From CAUZIZ01 sp965218775 (GTDB taxonomy: Bacteria; Acidobacteriota; UBA6911; RPQK01; JAJDTT01): a stretch of DNA of 64,000 nucleotides. Within the stretch, counting starts at the first letter, position 1. Each line of letters starts with the position of its first letter. A model generated the notes under the pieces. That model was not told where the DNA came from. It was given only the letters and a program-made list of their open reading frames with translations, and did no database searches. The DNA is taken from assembly GCA_965218775.1 (NCBI GenBank), contig CBDCLS010000004.1, positions 868,001-932,000 of the forward strand, given 5' to 3'. Shown piece after piece: positions 8,485 through 16,394 of the stretch. Made by a program: the position numbers and the translations under genes.

Positions 8485-10428
8485 ATGTCCAACAAGCGCC
8501 GTCCTACCATCGATGACATCTGCGGCTTCCGCCAGCTGAGTGATGCTCAGCTCTCCCCTGATGGAAAGGTCATCGCCTTCGTCGTGGGTGACTCGTATGT
8601 TAGCGACGGCAAGCTTCCCAAGGCAAACATCTGGACGGTCTCTGCGGAGGGTAAAGAGGTAAGGGCCTTCACCTCGGGTCCTCGCTCGGACACGGCTCCC
8701 CGTTGGTCGCCCGATGGACGGTGGCTCGCATTCTTGTCCGACCGGGAGAAGGATGGATTCTACCAGCTCCACCTCCTCCCCAGGCAGGGAGGGGAAGCAC
8801 GTCGCCTTGGCGCTGTCGAAGGTGTCATTCCAACGACCCGATCTCTGAACTGCCTACAGTGGTCCTCCGACGGCCTGGAACTCTTTTTCCTGATGACGGA
8901 TCCCGAAACCGAGGAAGAACGTCGCCGTCGAGAGGAAAGGGACGACGCGATCGAGTTTGAACAGAATCCCAAGTACACACGTCTCTACCGAATGAACGTC
9001 GGATCTGGAGAAACCGCCTGCCTTTCCCCTCAGGGCCTCCAGATCTGGGAATTTGCCCCGGCGCCTTCGGGCAGGCAGTTCGCAGCCGTCTGTTCTCCTT
9101 CGCCTTTTGAACAGGCCTGGTATACCTGCCATCTGATCACATTCGACGAGTCTCAGTCAGAGCCAGTCGTTCTATATGGGGGACCACGCCAGGTTTCCAG
9201 CCCGGCCTGGTCCCCCGATGGCAAGTTGGTCGCGTTTCTGTCCTCAAACTGGAGCGACCGGGGAGTTGTTGGAGGCGGCATCTTTGTCGTCCCTTCGAGT
9301 GGCGGTACTCTCCATGAATTGGCTTCCGATCAGGAGGCCAGCTTCACCTGGTTGGAGTGGCTCGAAGACAGCGAGGGATTGGTTGCAGCTTCGCATGAAT
9401 GGGGCGAGATGGCTCTTTCCGAAGTGCGCCTGGACCCTGGTACCCGGCGTCATCTCTGGCGTGGTCCAGCCATCTTGTCAGAGGCCAACTGGCCCAGGTT
9501 CACCAGGGATTCTGTTGGCTCGGTCGCCGTGGTGCGCCAGGATAGCCAACACCCCAGGCAAGTATGGCTGGGGAGACCTTCGGGGGACGGACTAGCGTGG
9601 AGCCAGCTGACGCACTTCAACAAACAGGCCGGGGAGCTGTCACTGGGCTCGGTCGAATCGGTTCGATGGAAGGGTGCGGACGGTTGGGAGATGCAGGGAT
9701 TTCTAATACTCCCACCGAAGTCCGATTCTGAGCCTCCATGTCCTTTGGTAACGAGCGTTCACGGCGGACCCACGTTTGCCTACGGCTGCGAATATTGCGT
9801 GGACAGCCGCTGGTTTCAGCAACTGGCAGTCCAGGGTATCGGTGTCTTCCTGCCCAATCCGCGGGGCAGCACCGGCCGGGGGCTGGCGTTTGCCGAGAGC
9901 AACATCGGGGATATGGGAGGCAAGGACTGGGAGGACATCCAGAAAGGCATCGATGCACTGATCGATCGGCGCGTTGCCGATCCCGAACGGCTCGGGATCA
10001 CCGGGGGTAGTTATGGTGGCTATATGACGGCCTGGGCGGTGACCCAGACCGATCGATTCAAGGCAGCCGTGATGCTCGCCGGGATCTCGGACTGGCGCAG
10101 CTTTCACGGGAGATCCTACCTGTGCGACTGGGACGCGATTCACTACGCGGGTGCCGATCCCTGGGACCCCGACGGAATCTTTCGCCATCGCTCGCCCATC
10201 ACCCATGTGAAGAACGTCGTCACGCCCACCCTGATCCTGCACGGACAAGAGGACTTGGACGTACCCGTCGAGCAGGGATATTTCTTCTATCGAGCCCTGA
10301 AGGATCTAGCCGTTGAAACGGAGTTGGTGGTCTATCCCAGGGAACCACACAGCATCAGAGAGAAAGCCCACGTCCTGGATTCGAACCGCCGCACCACCAA
10401 GTGGTTCACCCGGCATCTACTGGACTGA
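8485..10428 (+). CDS. S9 family prolyl oligopeptidase-like serine peptidase
   Basis: A 647-residue protein with an N-terminal beta-propeller (TolB/WD40-like blades such as PRWSPDGRWLAFLSDRE and SPAWSPDGKLVAFLSSN) and a C-terminal alpha/beta-hydrolase domain. The predicted triad is Ser509 in GGSYGGY, Asp590 in HGQEDLDVP and His622 in PREPHSI. This architecture belongs to acylaminoacyl peptidases and dipeptidyl peptidase-like S9C enzymes, which release or trim short peptides. No signal peptide is evident, so it is probably cytoplasmic. The ATG at 8485 is preferred over a TTG at 8476. Its upstream sequence is the aminotransferase stub, so the original promoter may have been replaced. Confidence 0.9.
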   Translation: MSNKRRPTIDDICGFRQLSDAQLSPDGKVIAFVVGDSYVSDGKLPKANIWTVSAEGKEVRAFTSGPRSDTAPRWSPDGRWLAFLSDREKDGFYQLHLLPRQGGEARRLGAVEGVIPTTRSLNCLQWSSDGLELFFLMTDPETEEERRRREERDDAIEFEQNPKYTRLYRMNVGSGETACLSPQGLQIWEFAPAPSGRQFAAVCSPSPFEQAWYTCHLITFDESQSEPVVLYGGPRQVSSPAWSPDGKLVAFLSSNWSDRGVVGGGIFVVPSSGGTLHELASDQEASFTWLEWLEDSEGLVAASHEWGEMALSEVRLDPGTRRHLWRGPAILSEANWPRFTRDSVGSVAVVRQDSQHPRQVWLGRPSGDGLAWSQLTHFNKQAGELSLGSVESVRWKGADGWEMQGFLILPPKSDSEPPCPLVTSVHGGPTFAYGCEYCVDSRWFQQLAVQGIGVFLPNPRGSTGRGLAFAESNIGDMGGKDWEDIQKGIDALIDRRVADPERLGITGGSYGGYMTAWAVTQTDRFKAAVMLAGISDWRSFHGRSYLCDWDAIHYAGADPWDPDGIFRHRSPITHVKNVVTPTLILHGQEDLDVPVEQGYFFYRALKDLAVETELVVYPREPHSIREKAHVLDSNRRTTKWFTRHLLD

Positions 10429-10475
10429 ACCAGGCCCTTGGCTAGAAAGCAGCAGCGTTCGGAGGGAAATCCAAT

Positions 10476-10522
10476 TTTTCACAGCAATATACACCATGGT
10501 ATAATTTCGGTAGAATACTACC
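10476..10522 (+). promoter_or_regulatory. Promoter and palindromic operator of the vapBC pair
   Basis: A -10 box TATAAT at 10500-10505 lies 18 bp after a weak -35 TTTTCA (10476-10481). Two palindromes surround it: ACCATGGT (10493-10500), overlapping the -10, and GGTAGAATACTACC (10509-10522) just downstream. Symmetrical sites placed like this fit autorepression by the VapB/VapC complex. A Shine-Dalgarno AGGGAGG (10535-10541) precedes the vapB start. Confidence 0.65.
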
Positions 10523-10551
10523 ATCGTTCACAGTAGGGAGGCCTTAATGTC

Positions 10552-10824
10552 ATGGCTCTGAACATCAAGAATCAGCAGGTAGAGAATCTGGCCAATGAAG
10601 TTGCAGCCCTTACTGGCGAAAACAAGACGGAGGCGATCCGGAAGGCTCTGGAAGAGCGCAAGGAACGGCTCTCCTTCCAGGTGGTACCCCGTAACCGAGA
10701 AGCCGAAGTCATCGAATTCTTGGAGCGTGAAGTGTGGCCACATGTGCCTCCGGAATTGCTGGGGAAGGGCGTCCCGCCGAAGGAGCATGATGCCCTCCTG
10801 GGATACGGTTCGGAGGGCGTATGA
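10552..10824 (+). CDS. vapB: VapB-type antitoxin (PSK/Rv0623-like)
   Basis: A 90-residue antitoxin whose first 45 residues (MALNIKNQQVENLANEVAAL, then TGENKTEAIRKALEER) match the ribbon-helix-helix-like transcription factor PSK/Rv0623 family. The C-terminal part is expected to bind and block the toxin. The start has a good AGGGAGG ribosome-binding site, and its last codons overlap the toxin start (ATGA-type overlap at 10821-10824), so the two are translationally coupled. It is probably autoregulated through the palindromes at 10493-10522. The length is slightly above the family norm. Confidence 0.85.
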   Translation: MALNIKNQQVENLANEVAALTGENKTEAIRKALEERKERLSFQVVPRNREAEVIEFLEREVWPHVPPELLGKGVPPKEHDALLGYGSEGV

Positions 10825-11207
10825 TTGTCGACACTTCGGCAATGGTGGCCATCGTTCTAAGGGAGCCAGGTTTCGAGGTTCTAATCGGGAAGATTCAAGC
10901 CTCAACAACGGCCGGAATGGGTACGCCCTCGCTGGCCGAAGCCGCTATCGTTCTGTCGTCCCGACTCAAACTTGACGGCAGGACCCTTTTGGGTCGTCTG
11001 ATGCAAGAACTGGAGCTGGTGCCCGTCTCATTCGGTGAGTCCCACTGGCGTGAGGCCGTTCGGGCCTATGACCGCTTCGGCAAAGGACGACACCCCGCGG
11101 CCCTCGACTTTGGCGACTGCATGAGTTACGCGATCGCCAGTCTTGCGGGAAAGCCCCTACTTTTCACGGGAGCGGACTTCTCGAAAACCGATCTGACTGC
11201 TGCCTGA
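10821..11207 (+). CDS. vapC: VapC-type PIN-domain toxin ribonuclease
   Basis: A 128-residue PIN domain. The acidic metal-binding residues can be placed: Asp4 in MIVDTSAMVAIV, a Glu in the SLAEAAIVL helix near residue 38-40, and Asp in ALDFGDCMSYA near residue 96-99. VapC toxins are Mg-dependent RNases that cut tRNA or rRNA and stop growth when VapB is degraded. The overlap with vapB and the shared promoter make this a complete type II toxin-antitoxin unit. The gene ends 37 bases before the YTAG duplication flanking a 268-bp inverted-repeat element. Confidence 0.9.
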   Translation: MIVDTSAMVAIVLREPGFEVLIGKIQASTTAGMGTPSLAEAAIVLSSRLKLDGRTLLGRLMQELELVPVSFGESHWREAVRAYDRFGKGRHPAALDFGDCMSYAIASLAGKPLLFTGADFSKTDLTAA

Positions 11208-11244
11208 GTTGACAACATGGGTCGTGACGCCGTCGCGACCCTAG

Positions 11245-11512
11245 TACCATGTCACACATGTAGTGGCGGGTTTGCAGATGGGGCTTGCGAGGCGAGATCA
11301 AGGCGGGAGGAGGAAGACGATGCTTGGCCATCTTCGACGACGACCAACACAGAGATCGTCCGCAACCCCCGTCTGCCCTGTGGGTGGCGACGGGACGGGC
11401 CGATGGTTTTGTCTCTCCTCCTCCACGATGAAAAACATCGCGTCGTCGTCGTTTCGCGCCCTCGACGCCGTCGCGCTCGCCACAAACCCGACACTACATG
11501 TGTGACATGGTA
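11245..11512. mobile_element. 268-bp inverted-repeat element, family 1 copy A
   Basis: Terminal inverted repeats of about 30 bp start TACCATGTCACACATGTAGT and are nearly perfect (one mismatch). The element is flanked by CTAG on both sides (11241-11244 and 11513-11516), a likely 4-bp target duplication. The interior is non-coding and about 85-90% alike in copies B and C, with matched internal arms (GCAGATGGGG with CCCCGTCTGC; GCGTCG with CGACGC). It sits between the convergent vapC and phoD-like genes, and its right CTAG contains the TAG stop of the latter. Confidence 0.75.
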
Positions 11513-13090
11513 CTAGTTCTCCGCCGTATACTCATACACGATCCGTCCCGTCTCATCGTAAAACACGAACCGCATCTGGACTCGCCCGTCTCGCGGTTCG
11601 CTCACCTTGGCAAGCAGGAACCCGCCGCTCGGCTTCTCGTCATGAAACGGCTGCTGCACCTTGCCCTCCGGGTCCGATGATCGGGGCTCGCCGGGAAAGT
11701 GGCCGCGGGTCGAGTTGGCATCTACCAGGGCTCCACAGGAGAACTCCTGGAAACCTGAGGGGTGAATGGCGCGATACTGCCAGTGTCTGTCTCCGCAGAC
11801 TATGAAGAATCGTTCGGTTGAAAAGCCGCTGTTCTGGAGCCACTCGAAGAACTCATCCCCTTCGTGGCGGAAGCCTCTGGGGTTGACGTGGTTGTCTCTC
11901 TTGGAAGCACTGTCAGGTCCCACCATTGGAGTTGCTGAAATCAGAAGCTTGAAGGTAGCGTCACTTTCCAGGAGCGTCCGCTTCAACCAATCCCTCTGTT
12001 CCTTTCCCCAGATCGTCTTTTCGGGTCCGTCGGGCATATCGTTGGGACTTCGATAGTCCCGACCTTCAACAATCCAGATCTGCAGGTTCCGATTGACACG
12101 ATGGGTCCTGTAGGTGAGCGCTTCGGGGTCTTGAGGATCGACAACGGGAAGTTGCTCCCGGAAGATCCGAAGTCCGAGTTCATGAGAGGGAGCCGATCCG
12201 GAACCCGAGAGCATCGGGTAGAGATTGGTCTTGGCATAGGTCTCGGCGCCCGTGCGCTCGTAAACGAGAGTGGGATTGATCGGGTCGGAGTCGTTGAAGC
12301 GATGGTCGTGATCATCCTTCATCCAGTAGGTGGGCACCCCGCGAAATAGCTCGATGAACCTGGACTGGGAATACTGCTCCTGATGCTTCATTCGCATCTG
12401 ATGCTGAGTCTCGGCCCGTCCCCGCTGCAGGTGACCAAAGCCTCCTCCGGGAAAGTCATAGTAGACGTTGTCACCCGTCCCCACGAAGAAGTCGGGCTTC
12501 AGTGCCAGAATCGATGCGAGTGCCGGATAACCGAATTCCTTGTCCGGACCACGGTAGGGGAGCATGTGGCTGTTGCCAGTATGATGGAAGGCGGTGTAGT
12601 TCATTCCCGTAACAACCGCGAGACTGAAGGCGCTGGTGCCGCTCTTTCCCGCCAGCGTCCTGAAGGACCCAGGCTTTGATTGACGCAGCTGATCCTGCTT
12701 GGGTCCGTATGAGAGGCGATAGCGATAACGGGTATCCGGCCGAAGATCTGAGACCTTGAGCTTGACGATGTAGTCGTTCTCGGGCAGGGGCTTTAGCCAC
12801 TCGGTCTGAAGCGATTCGCCGAAATCGGGATGGGTTGAAAGCTCGAAACGAGCGACGCCTTCGACTCCGATAATACCCGACCAGCGGCGATCGACCAGGG
12901 TGCTGGTGGAGGTCAGGCGCGCCTGCAGAATGGCGCTGTCTACTCCCACCTCGCCAGTCATTACCCCCTGGGCCAGCCCGATCGGAAAATCCTGCTCAGC
13001 CATCACGAGAGGCGAGGCGAAGGGGGGTCCACAGATTAGAAACAGGGCAACCGATAGCCAACGGAAACGTCTGTCTTCGATTCGATTCAT
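11513..13090 (-). CDS. PhoD-like metallophosphatase/phosphodiesterase
   Basis: About 525 residues. An N-terminal signal (MNRIEDRRFRWLSVALFLIC) is followed by the Fn3-like PhoD N-domain (ARFELSTHPDFGESLQ, DTRYRYRLSYG) and a metallophosphatase domain: GTGDNVYYDFPG, WMKDDHDHRFNDSD, VEGRDYRSPN, LISATPMVG and a C-terminal CGDRHWQYRAIHP. This is the PhoD family (alkaline phosphatase D, phosphate diester hydrolysis) acting outside the cytoplasm. The ATG at 13090 is used because it starts the signal peptide; an in-frame ATG at 13129 would overlap the upstream gene. It follows the PanE-family gene by 16 bases, so the two are probably co-transcribed. The TAG stop lies in the CTAG flank of an inverted-repeat element. 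Confidence 0.85.
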   Translation of the reverse strand: MNRIEDRRFRWLSVALFLICGPPFASPLVMAEQDFPIGLAQGVMTGEVGVDSAILQARLTSTSTLVDRRWSGIIGVEGVARFELSTHPDFGESLQTEWLKPLPENDYIVKLKVSDLRPDTRYRYRLSYGPKQDQLRQSKPGSFRTLAGKSGTSAFSLAVVTGMNYTAFHHTGNSHMLPYRGPDKEFGYPALASILALKPDFFVGTGDNVYYDFPGGGFGHLQRGRAETQHQMRMKHQEQYSQSRFIELFRGVPTYWMKDDHDHRFNDSDPINPTLVYERTGAETYAKTNLYPMLSGSGSAPSHELGLRIFREQLPVVDPQDPEALTYRTHRVNRNLQIWIVEGRDYRSPNDMPDGPEKTIWGKEQRDWLKRTLLESDATFKLLISATPMVGPDSASKRDNHVNPRGFRHEGDEFFEWLQNSGFSTERFFIVCGDRHWQYRAIHPSGFQEFSCGALVDANSTRGHFPGEPRSSDPEGKVQQPFHDEKPSGGFLLAKVSEPRDGRVQMRFVFYDETGRIVYEYTAEN

Positions 13091-13106
13091 GACGGTACGA
13101 CAGGAA

Positions 13107-14045
13107 TTATTGGGTGGTGAGAGGCTCACTCCGACCTCCGTTGATATAGGGTTTCAGTGCCGCGTACATCGCGAAGTTGAGGGGCGTTGCCACACCGTGT
13201 TTTCTGCCCATGCGGACGATCGTGCCGGCCAGGTCCTCCAGCTCCAACCGTCGGCCCGCCTCAAGGTCATAGTACATCGAGGCCCGCACCGTGGGGGCGA
13301 GATCTACATTCATCTCTCGCAGTTCTCCCACGAAGTCCTCGGGCATGTCCAGGCCGGTTGCTCTTGCCACCGCAATACCTTCTTCCACCAGGCTGTAGTA
13401 GAGCTTGGTCGTCTCGGGACAGACGAGCATCTCGCCGGCGGGCAGTCGGGTCACACAGGAAATCGAGGCAAAGGCCCCGACGTCAACCAGTTTGCACCAC
13501 ATCGCGACACCGATGTGCGGGGGGATCTGGGCTGCGACCTCGGCCTGCTGAAATGCCTCCAGCAATCGCTCCGATCGGGGCCTTGGTTGCCCGTCCAGCT
13601 CGCCCATGTACATCATTTCGACCCAGGTCTGATTGATGACCCCTGGCGATTCGAGTTTGGAAGCGACCTGAGTCGTGCCACCAATGATGTGCTCATGTCC
13701 CACCACGCGACCGATCCGCTCTTCGTTCTCGACTCCGTTCTGCAAGGACATGACCACGGTCTCAGGACCCATGAGGGGTGTTATCTGAGCTGCTGCCGTG
13801 TCGGTATCGTAGCCCTTGACGCAGAAGAGGACGAGGTCCACCGGACCGATCTCGCCGGGATCGCTGGTGGCATGTACCGAGAGAGTGAACTCTCCGACGT
13901 GAGTCGTCTTGACAGTCAAGCCGCGATTCCGCATCGCCTCCAGGTGTGCGCCTCGGGCAATGAACGACACTTCGTGCCTGGCGCGAGCCAACATCCCGCC
14001 GTAGTATCCGCCGATGCCGCCCGCGCCCATCACTGCTACTCGCAT
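13107..14045 (-). CDS. Ketopantoate reductase family protein (PanE/ApbA-like)
   Basis: A 312-residue NADP-dependent reductase of the PanE/ApbA family. GAGGIGGYYGG at residues 7-17 is the Rossmann loop, VMSLQNGVENEERIG holds the conserved Asn-Gly, and MWCKLVDVGAFASISC holds the catalytic Lys. In classical PanE the helix after this Lys carries Asn (KLxxNA); here Asp-Val stands in that place, so a related 2-oxoacid reductase is possible instead of true ketopantoate reduction for pantothenate synthesis. The gene is complete, with an ATG start, and is the first gene of a short two-gene unit with the PhoD-like gene. Confidence 0.82.
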   Translation of the reverse strand: MRVAVMGAGGIGGYYGGMLARARHEVSFIARGAHLEAMRNRGLTVKTTHVGEFTLSVHATSDPGEIGPVDLVLFCVKGYDTDTAAAQITPLMGPETVVMSLQNGVENEERIGRVVGHEHIIGGTTQVASKLESPGVINQTWVEMMYMGELDGQPRPRSERLLEAFQQAEVAAQIPPHIGVAMWCKLVDVGAFASISCVTRLPAGEMLVCPETTKLYYSLVEEGIAVARATGLDMPEDFVGELREMNVDLAPTVRASMYYDLEAGRRLELEDLAGTIVRMGRKHGVATPLNFAMYAALKPYINGGRSEPLTTQ

Positions 14046-14400
14046 ATTCGAGAACCTTTCGTTACCCCTGCCAAGAATGTCGCATGTGCAGCCCGGGTGA
14101 ATTGTAGATATGTTCGAAAGTTAAGTAAAAGATGATTGCAAAGTCATCGTTTGCAGTCACCGCTTTTGTCAACGAATATGGAACACATGGAGGATCCGGT
14201 CTACGCGGAAGCCCCAGGACTCCAAGTGTTTGACCGGGAAGTGGAAACCTGTAAGCTTCAACCAGGTGAAATCTCTGCGCAGACTTCGTGTCTTATTAGG
14301 ACTCCTTATCGGCTTACGCTGGAGGGATCTGGAATCGGCCGTCCGGTTCATGAATGTCCGGTACCCTCAGGATTCCAGCGTGGTGCGCCTGCTGAAATTC

Positions 14401-15801
14401 ATGAAATGGTCGTTGGACGTGATGTGGCGGCAGATTCCCGGCTCGGAACCCTGGGTCGAGCTACCGGCAGCAATCTCCAGAACCCCGTACTGGCTGACTG
14501 CCGAGAACCCGATCGCCGATCATCCCTGGGCGACCAATCCGGGGGCTCCGCTGCCAGAGAGCGCCGAAGTCGTCGTGGTTGGCGCTGGATTCGGTGGGGC
14601 TTCCGTGGCCTACCATTGGTCCCAGCACGGTTCTGCTCCCCTTGTGATTCTCGAGCGGGATCAGGCGGCCAGTGGGTCTGCCGGACGCAACGGAGGAATC
14701 GTGGTGATGGCGGGCGGGGCGCTCCACGGCTACTACGTCTATGCACCGGTAAACAAGTACCTGGGGCTCACCCAGCCTCAACTCTCGGATGCAGAGCGTG
14801 AAGAGCGAGCGGCCAGCTTCGCAGACGCCTACGTTAGGGCCCTTCAGGCCAGCCATGAGTTGATCAAGGAGACGATGGAATCCGAGGGAATCGAGTGCGA
14901 CTACGCCCGAAAGGGTTGGGTGTTCTACACCGACCCGGTCGCCAGGAACGGTCTCGCGTCCTCACTGGCGCTCGGTAGTCGCCGAGGATACTCCGACTGG
15001 GTACGGCGAACTCCAGAGCAGATCCTGGATCGAACCGGCGTGAGAACGCCCCTGGACGGAGCCGAGTCCCTCGAGAGCGCGACCTGGCATCCGGCCAAAT
15101 GGGTCTGGGGAATCCTGGGAGCGGCACTGCGCAGCCCTCAGGTTGAGCTTTTCACTCGGACCAGCGTCGAGCGGGTCGAGCGGGAAGGCGAGCAATACAT
15201 GGTCCACACCGACCGCGGCACCATCCGATCACGGCATGTGGTCAACGCCACCGAAGCGCACACACCTACCGTATTCGAGAACTTCCTCGGACCCTTTCCG
15301 AACCTGATCACACCCTACAAGGAGCAGGGACTCCATCTCGAGGGTGGGCCTGCCAGTATCAAGCCCGGGGTTGGTGTCAGCGGACCGCTTGCCTGGTTTA
15401 CCCGAATCGCCTCAGGCGGAATGGTATTGGGCTCCGACAACACGGCCGTGTCTCCACGGCGAGCGGGTAGGAGTGAGCCTTCCCGCTTCATTACCCGCTA
15501 TTGCTGTGCATCGGTGGGCACAAACTGGGAGAACGCCCCCATGCGAGTCACCCATGAATGGACCGGTACCACCTCGACCACTCCTGATAAGTTTCCCGTG
15601 ATCGGAAGCATGGATGGACGGGGGCTCTACATTATCGGAGGTTTTGCCGGTGCCGGCTCGGCCGCTTCATTCAACGGCGGACAGGCGATCGTGTTCCGAA
15701 TCCTCGGGAGGCGGCCTGACCCTGACCACCATCCCGATCACTTCTTTTCACCGTTTCGCTTCACCGACCCTGCTCGCTACGGAATCCAGACCCCTGAATA
15801 G
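14401..15801 (+). CDS. FAD-dependent oxidoreductase (DAO/glycine oxidase-like)
   Basis: An FAD oxidoreductase of the D-amino-acid/glycine oxidase superfamily. The dinucleotide-binding motif VVVVGAGFGGASVAYHW is followed by VILERDQAASGSAGRNGG (ribose-binding Glu and the conserved NGG). The C-terminal FAD contact appears as YIIGGFAGAGSAASFNGG. Enzymes of this fold oxidise amines or amino acids with oxygen or a quinone; the substrate is not predictable here. The start is uncertain: ATG at 14401 or 14350 and TTG at 14230 are all in frame, none with a strong Shine-Dalgarno. The motif lies far enough into the protein that a short N-terminal extension is normal for this subgroup. Confidence 0.85.
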   Translation: MKWSLDVMWRQIPGSEPWVELPAAISRTPYWLTAENPIADHPWATNPGAPLPESAEVVVVGAGFGGASVAYHWSQHGSAPLVILERDQAASGSAGRNGGIVVMAGGALHGYYVYAPVNKYLGLTQPQLSDAEREERAASFADAYVRALQASHELIKETMESEGIECDYARKGWVFYTDPVARNGLASSLALGSRRGYSDWVRRTPEQILDRTGVRTPLDGAESLESATWHPAKWVWGILGAALRSPQVELFTRTSVERVEREGEQYMVHTDRGTIRSRHVVNATEAHTPTVFENFLGPFPNLITPYKEQGLHLEGGPASIKPGVGVSGPLAWFTRIASGGMVLGSDNTAVSPRRAGRSEPSRFITRYCCASVGTNWENAPMRVTHEWTGTTSTTPDKFPVIGSMDGRGLYIIGGFAGAGSAASFNGGQAIVFRILGRRPDPDHHPDHFFSPFRFTDPARYGIQTPE

Positions 15802-15837
15802 TCTGAATAGCCGTTGTGGCCTGCCAAAATGCTGTTA

Positions 15838-15982
15838 TAGAATGATCCGAAGCCTCCACTGGGCAGACCTTGACGGTGACGGTCGAAGCGAGTTGCCGGG
15901 AAGCGGGTTCGGGGACACAGGAGGGCTCGATCCCGAGTGTCTCTATTACTACACCTGGGTGCTACGTAACCTGGGACGTTGA
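15838..15982 (+). pseudogene. Short FG-GAP/VCBS-like fragment
   Basis: One frame reads RSLHWADLDGDGRSELPGSG and continues to a TGA at 15980-15982. The DLDGDGRSEL core is the calcium-binding loop of FG-GAP/VCBS repeats. No start, signal peptide or second repeat is seen, so at best this is the remnant of a larger secreted propeller gene. The sequence from 15983 to about 16260 shows no recognisable gene. Confidence 0.3.
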
Positions 15983-16260
15983 ACGGCCCCAGCCGACCAA
16001 GTTCAGGTGGCTTCGAACCGAGGTACCTCTCTTGAATGGGGAGCAGTGATAGACTGAGCAGTACCGGAAAACAGCTGTAGCCGCAAACGGGTCGACTACC
16101 GGTATTACGAAGCCAAATCCGTCAGAGCCGCGAACGACTTGATTTATCTGCAACAGCGGGCCCAAGTTCCGGCCGTCGAGGACGACGAAGGTGGGAGCGA
16201 GCCGGACAACTCGTCCGGCGCTTCCCGCGCTCGCACAATTCCCAGTCTCTCCCTGTACGC

Positions 16261-16347
16261 ATCCCCTTCAGGGATGAAATCCAAAGGCGGCGGGCTCCCC
16301 CAGGGTTGGGAAACCCTGGGCTGGAATACGCAATCCCGTTGGGATTG
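16261..16347. repeat. Cluster of three short hairpins
   Basis: Three perfect stem-loops lie within 87 bases: ATCCC/GGGAT (16261-16275), CCCAGGGTT/AACCCTGGG (16299-16320) and CAATCCC/GGGATTG (16331-16347). They sit just beyond the 3' end of the minus-strand cytochrome gene and may stop its transcription or protect its mRNA. Clusters of this type behave like REP/BIME sequences; whether they recur in this genome cannot be seen here. Confidence 0.55.
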
Positions 16348-16394
16348 ACCTCGATTGGAAGGTTGAACACCGAGAGCATTCCTCTCTTCCTGTT

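Noticed and set aside
12900..14135. 411-codon plus-strand frame opposite the panE-like gene
   Set aside because: It lies antisense to two genes with clear signatures and contains no domain of its own.
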